Shown here: in pieces, positions 14,680 through 17,798 of the stretch | Numbering within the stretch: position 1 is the first letter of the stretch | Layout of the letters: every line of letters begins with the position of its first letter | NCBI GenBank assembly: GCA_937892105.1 | Contig: CALAUZ010000415.1 | Coordinates: 1-17,798, forward strand | Length of the DNA stretch: 17,798 nt | Source: an uncultured Fretibacterium sp. | GTDB taxonomy: Bacteria; Synergistota; Synergistia; Synergistales; Aminobacteriaceae | Direction of reading: 5' to 3' | Made by a program: the position numbers and the translations under genes | The notes under the pieces: model-generated | What the model saw: the letters and a program-made list of their open reading frames with translations, nothing else | The model's database searches: none | What the model was told of the DNA's origin: nothing

Positions 14680-16626
14680 ATGATGAATGGTGATAAGAAG
14701 TTCTATATCACAACGCCAATATACTATGTGAATGACATTCCTCATATAGGCCATGCATATACGACAATAGCATGTGATACCGCCGCAAGGTACAAACGCA
14801 TGAAGGGCTGTGATGTCCGCTTCCTCACCGGCACTGACGAACACGGCCAGAAGATACAGACGGCTGCTGAGGCAAAAGGCGAAACCCCGCAGGCATTTGT
14901 TGACAGGATACACATAAAGTTCCGTGAATTGTGCCAGGTTCTCAACGCCAGCAATGACGACTTCATTCGCACAACCGAAGACAGACATATACGTACTGTT
15001 CAGGCAATGTTCGCAAAGCTGATTGAGCAGGGGGATATCTACAAGGGTACTTACTCCGGCTATTACTGCGTTCCTGATGAAACATATGTTCCCGAAAACG
15101 CAATGGGGCCAAACAAAACCTGTCCGGACTGCGGAAGACCCTTAACCATCATGGAGGAGGAGAGCTACTTCTTCCGAGCCTCAAAATATGTCCCGCAGCT
15201 CATCAAGTATTACGAGGAGAACCTGAAAGCCGTAATGCCTAAGATACGTTACAACGAGATAATGAGCTTTCTCAAGGGAGGAGTTAGGGATCAGTCGGTA
15301 TCACGTACATCATTGAAATGGGGAATACCTGTTCCCGGCGATGAAAAGCATGTGATATACGTATGGTTTGACGCGCTGATTAATTACGCTTCAGCTGTAG
15401 GGTATCTTGATGATCCTGAGAAGTTCGCTTACTGGTGGCCCAGTGTAAGGCACATGGTAGGGAAGGATATTATACGTTTCCATTGCGTAACATGGCCGCT
15501 TCTGCTTCTTGCGCTTGGGGTTAATCTTCCTGTTGAAATTTTCGCGCATGGCTGGTGGACTGTTGACGGCGAAAAGATGAGCAAGACGAGAGGGAACGTT
15601 GTAGATCCTTTCGGGACGGTGAAGGAGTATGGAGTTGATCCGTTCAGGTATTTCCTGCTGCGTGAAGTGCCTTTCGGGAATGACGGTGATTATTCGGAGC
15701 TTGCATTAGTTGGGCGGATAAACAGTGATTTGGCCAACGATTTGGGCAACCTTCTGAACAGAACGCTCCAGATGATACGCAGTTACAGGAATGGCATTGT
15801 TCCCTCATGCAATGACGCTAAATCCGAACTTGAATCAATGTCCCGTGAAATTCTTGGCCGTGTTGACGAGGCCATGAATAACTATGCGTTTGACGAGGCG
15901 TTGAAGGCAATATGGGAATTTATTGGGCGTTCCAACAAGTTTATTGATGAGACTATGCCATGGAAACTCGCAAAGGAAGAAGGCAAAGAGGCAGGTCTTA
16001 ATTTCGTGCTGCTAAATCTCTATGAGGCACTAAGACTTTCGGCAATGCTGATTGCGCCTGTAATGCCTGACACGTCAAAACGTATATGGGAACAGTTAGG
16101 TATCAGTGAAGACCCCGTAAAATCACAGTATGACGCTTTTATTTGGGGAGAAGGCGCAGGGAATGCCATTGGGAAATCTGAGGTATTATTCCCTCGAATT
16201 GACTTAGAAGCCTGGAAGAAAGCAAAGGAGGAAAAGAAATTGCAGGAAGAAGCGGCGAAACAGTCAGCGGTAATTGAACATGAGCCTGAAATCAGCATAG
16301 ACGGTTTCAAGACTGTAGAGATGAGGGTAGCGAGGATAACGAAGTGTGAGGAGATACCTAAGTCGAAGAAGCTCTATAAGCTGGAAGTTGACTTAGGCTA
16401 TGAGAAACGCACGGTGTGTTCAGGGATAAAAGCGTTCTTCAAGCCGGAGGAACTGGAAGGGAAGACGATAATCCTTGTAACAAACCTGAAGCCTGTGAAA
16501 TTATGCGGAGTTGAGAGCAACGGAATGATACTTGCAGCCAGTGTAAAGAAAGACGGTGTATCGGAACAGTTGACCCTTCTTGAGCCTGAAGACAAGAATA
16601 TACCGCTTGGAAGCAGGGTGAGTTAG
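14680..16626 (+). CDS. metG: Methionyl-tRNA synthetase with C-terminal tRNA-binding domain
   Basis: Charges tRNA-Met with methionine in the cytoplasm. 648 residues. Class I signatures: HIGH at 22-25 in YYVNDIPHIGHAY, and KMSKT at 299-303 (a KMSKS variant). The zinc knuckle has C130, then Asp instead of Cys at 133, and the pair C148/C151, so one of four expected ligands is replaced. The anticodon-binding helical domain follows. Residues about 538-648 are an EMAP II/Arc1p-type tRNA-binding OB fold (FKTVEMRVARI, VCSGI), which usually promotes dimerisation. The frame is open far upstream, but the ATG at 14680-14682 is chosen because AAGGAAGG lies eight bases before it and the family begins here. 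A DUF2157 gene follows after two bases, so the two form an operon. Confidence 0.96.
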   Translation: MMNGDKKFYITTPIYYVNDIPHIGHAYTTIACDTAARYKRMKGCDVRFLTGTDEHGQKIQTAAEAKGETPQAFVDRIHIKFRELCQVLNASNDDFIRTTEDRHIRTVQAMFAKLIEQGDIYKGTYSGYYCVPDETYVPENAMGPNKTCPDCGRPLTIMEEESYFFRASKYVPQLIKYYEENLKAVMPKIRYNEIMSFLKGGVRDQSVSRTSLKWGIPVPGDEKHVIYVWFDALINYASAVGYLDDPEKFAYWWPSVRHMVGKDIIRFHCVTWPLLLLALGVNLPVEIFAHGWWTVDGEKMSKTRGNVVDPFGTVKEYGVDPFRYFLLREVPFGNDGDYSELALVGRINSDLANDLGNLLNRTLQMIRSYRNGIVPSCNDAKSELESMSREILGRVDEAMNNYAFDEALKAIWEFIGRSNKFIDETMPWKLAKEEGKEAGLNFVLLNLYEALRLSAMLIAPVMPDTSKRIWEQLGISEDPVKSQYDAFIWGEGAGNAIGKSEVLFPRIDLEAWKKAKEEKKLQEEAAKQSAVIEHEPEISIDGFKTVEMRVARITKCEEIPKSKKLYKLEVDLGYEKRTVCSGIKAFFKPEELEGKTIILVTNLKPVKLCGVESNGMILAASVKKDGVSEQLTLLEPEDKNIPLGSRVS

Positions 16627-16628
16627 TT

Positions 16629-17726
16629 ATGCCAGAAATCCGCAGAAAGGAAATGGAGTTTCTTGGCGGAGAAGCGGCAGTATGGGTTGAAGAAGGGATA
16701 ATAACGCAGGAACAGGCGGACAGTATATTATCGCTGTACGGTGTGAAGTCGAGGAACCTTCGAGTGATACTGATTGCGGCTGGAGGAATACTGCTGGGAC
16801 TGGGAGCAGTGAGTTTTGCGCTTGCACACTGGTCTGAGCTTGGAAAAACATTGCGTGTCCTAATGATTTTGGGAGCGTACATTGCCTCGCTCATTACGTA
16901 TGTTTTCACCGGACGTTCAGAGACTAAAACGGGTAAAGCATTCCTTCTTCTCGCAAGTCTGATATCCGGCGGCGGAATATATCTAATCTCCAGAATGTAT
17001 GACTATGGCCTGACGTTCGATGAGATTCTGGGATTATGGGGTGCTGCTGTAATAATCACGGCGGCAATTACACGGGACGCATGGCAGTTATACCTTGCGC
17101 AGGCTATATCTCTTGTGTGGCTTAACGAGACAGACGCTATAAACGCTTTTGCACTGTATTTTGTGAGGACGGCGAGGGTTCCTGTGTCATCATTCTTTGA
17201 GCCGGTAAAAGCATTCGCGCTGGTGATAGCATTGTGGGCAGTGTGGCATGTTATACGGGACAGGGCAGCTTTCACGATGAACATGATGATTACAATCCTG
17301 CTTTTTGCATCGCGATTGAGTTTGTGTCTTGGCGGAACATGGGCATTAATCATTCTTGCTGCCGTCGGTGCGTTAATATCGTTTATTCCCGGACAGAATG
17401 ACGCTCAGATTATGGGGCTGTTAATGCTTGGACTGTTCGGGTTGCTGCTGACATGGCCGGATTTCTGGAGGGGCGTTGTGTTTGCGCAATACCGTAATGT
17501 TCTGTCTGTCGTGAATGCTGTGATTGTTGCGGCGTTAATGCTGGTGAACGTGTGGCGTGATCATTCTGGAATTGGGATAACGTTCTGTGCGTTTCTTGCA
17601 TCGAGATACTTCTTCGACCATTTCTTCGGGTATCTGCCTAAAGCGTGGGGTTTCACGCTGACGGGAATAATCCTTGTGATTGCGGGGATATCTTTTGGGA
17701 AGATACGCAAGTTCATGGAAAAGTGA
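16629..17726 (+). CDS. DUF2157 family integral membrane protein
   Basis: A 365-residue protein. Residues about 1-45 form a cytoplasmic head with the DUF2157 pattern (AAVWVEEGIITQEQADSILSLY at about 16-37). About ten hydrophobic segments follow. The family is widespread and has no known function. The ATG begins two bases after the metG stop, and its ribosome binding site (GGGTGAG) lies within the end of metG, so it is co-transcribed and probably translationally coupled. Linkage to metG is likely a matter of convenience rather than function. The last coding bases and the TGA at 17724-17726 directly abut a probable IS200/IS605 end. The stop codon may therefore come from the inserted element, and the native C-terminus could have been slightly longer. 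Confidence 0.85.
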   Translation: MPEIRRKEMEFLGGEAAVWVEEGIITQEQADSILSLYGVKSRNLRVILIAAGGILLGLGAVSFALAHWSELGKTLRVLMILGAYIASLITYVFTGRSETKTGKAFLLLASLISGGGIYLISRMYDYGLTFDEILGLWGAAVIITAAITRDAWQLYLAQAISLVWLNETDAINAFALYFVRTARVPVSSFFEPVKAFALVIALWAVWHVIRDRAAFTMNMMITILLFASRLSLCLGGTWALIILAAVGALISFIPGQNDAQIMGLLMLGLFGLLLTWPDFWRGVVFAQYRNVLSVVNAVIVAALMLVNVWRDHSGIGITFCAFLASRYFFDHFFGYLPKAWGFTLTGIILVIAGISFGKIRKFMEK

Positions 17727-17798
17727 ACTACCCCCGCTTATAGAAGCGGGGGCTTCCTAATTCTTCGAGACCGCAACACAAATCTTGCAATTCATGTT
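17727..17798 (-). mobile_element. Right end of a probable IS200/IS605-family element, cut by the window edge
   Basis: A perfect 9-bp stem (17731-17739 with 17744-17752, 4-base loop) is followed on the minus strand by GTAGTTCAC. A C/G-only hairpin ending in this way is typical of the 3' ends of TnpB-carrying IS200/IS605 elements, where it also forms the end of the TnpB guide RNA. These elements make no target duplication, so the exact boundary, near 17724-17727, cannot be fixed here. The alternative reading is a plain terminator for metG-DUF2157, but the T-tract on the plus strand (CTTCCTAATTCTT) is poor. Confidence 0.5.
17728..17796 (-). CDS. Possible C-terminal fragment of a TnpB-like protein
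   Basis: A minus-strand frame is open from the window edge to TAG at 17728-17730, giving 22 residues that end GLEELGSPRFYKRG. The stop sits at the foot of the element-end hairpin. TnpB genes of IS200/IS605 elements usually run into this hairpin in the same way, with tails rich in Glu, Gly, Ser and Pro. The fragment is too short to show the RuvC or zinc-finger motifs, so the call depends on the hairpin context. If correct, the target-matching guide would be read from the adjoining end of the DUF2157 gene. Confidence 0.35.
   Translation of the reverse strand, partial: HELQDLCCGLEELGSPRFYKRG

Overview
The window looks like an ordinary bacterial chromosome segment from a motile, probably anaerobic and gut-associated bacterium, most likely a member of Synergistota. 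That assignment is inference. It rests on the style of the flagellin's constant domains, the pair of tiny DUF1659/DUF2922 proteins, the long type III glutamine synthetase, and heavy use of strong GGAGG ribosome binding sites. No rRNA, tRNA or CRISPR array was seen.

Left edge (1-432): the tail of an unrecognised reading frame, followed by RNA that folds like domains V and VI of a group II intron, so the window probably begins inside or just after a retroelement. From 433 to 14636 every gene lies on the minus strand. They are, in increasing coordinate: type III glutamine synthetase; DUF2922 and DUF1659 mini-proteins behind a near-perfect sigma-70 promoter; an AzgA/PbuG-type purine permease; a cyclohexadienyl-dehydratase-like protein without a signal peptide; a RelA/SpoT-domain protein co-transcribed behind a MATE transporter fused to a GHKL ATPase domain; adenine deaminase translationally coupled to a GtrA membrane protein; an 882-residue flagellin with a glycine-rich beta-helix-like insert, preceded by a sigma-28-like promoter; and DprA. 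From 14680 to 17726 the plus strand carries methionyl-tRNA synthetase and a DUF2157 membrane protein. The right edge (17727-17798) looks like the 3' end of an IS200/IS605-type element in minus orientation.

Several genes share a nitrogen and purine theme: glutamine synthetase assimilates ammonia, the permease imports purine bases, adenine deaminase turns adenine into hypoxanthine plus ammonia, and the RelA/SpoT-domain protein may make a guanosine alarmone. They sit in separate transcription units, so joint control is only a possibility.

The two parts most worth following up are the MATE-GHKL plus RelA/SpoT gene pair (5676-8507), which looks like an undescribed signalling module, and the flagellin insert (about 11857-12862), which would decorate the filament with a cysteine-containing beta-helix.
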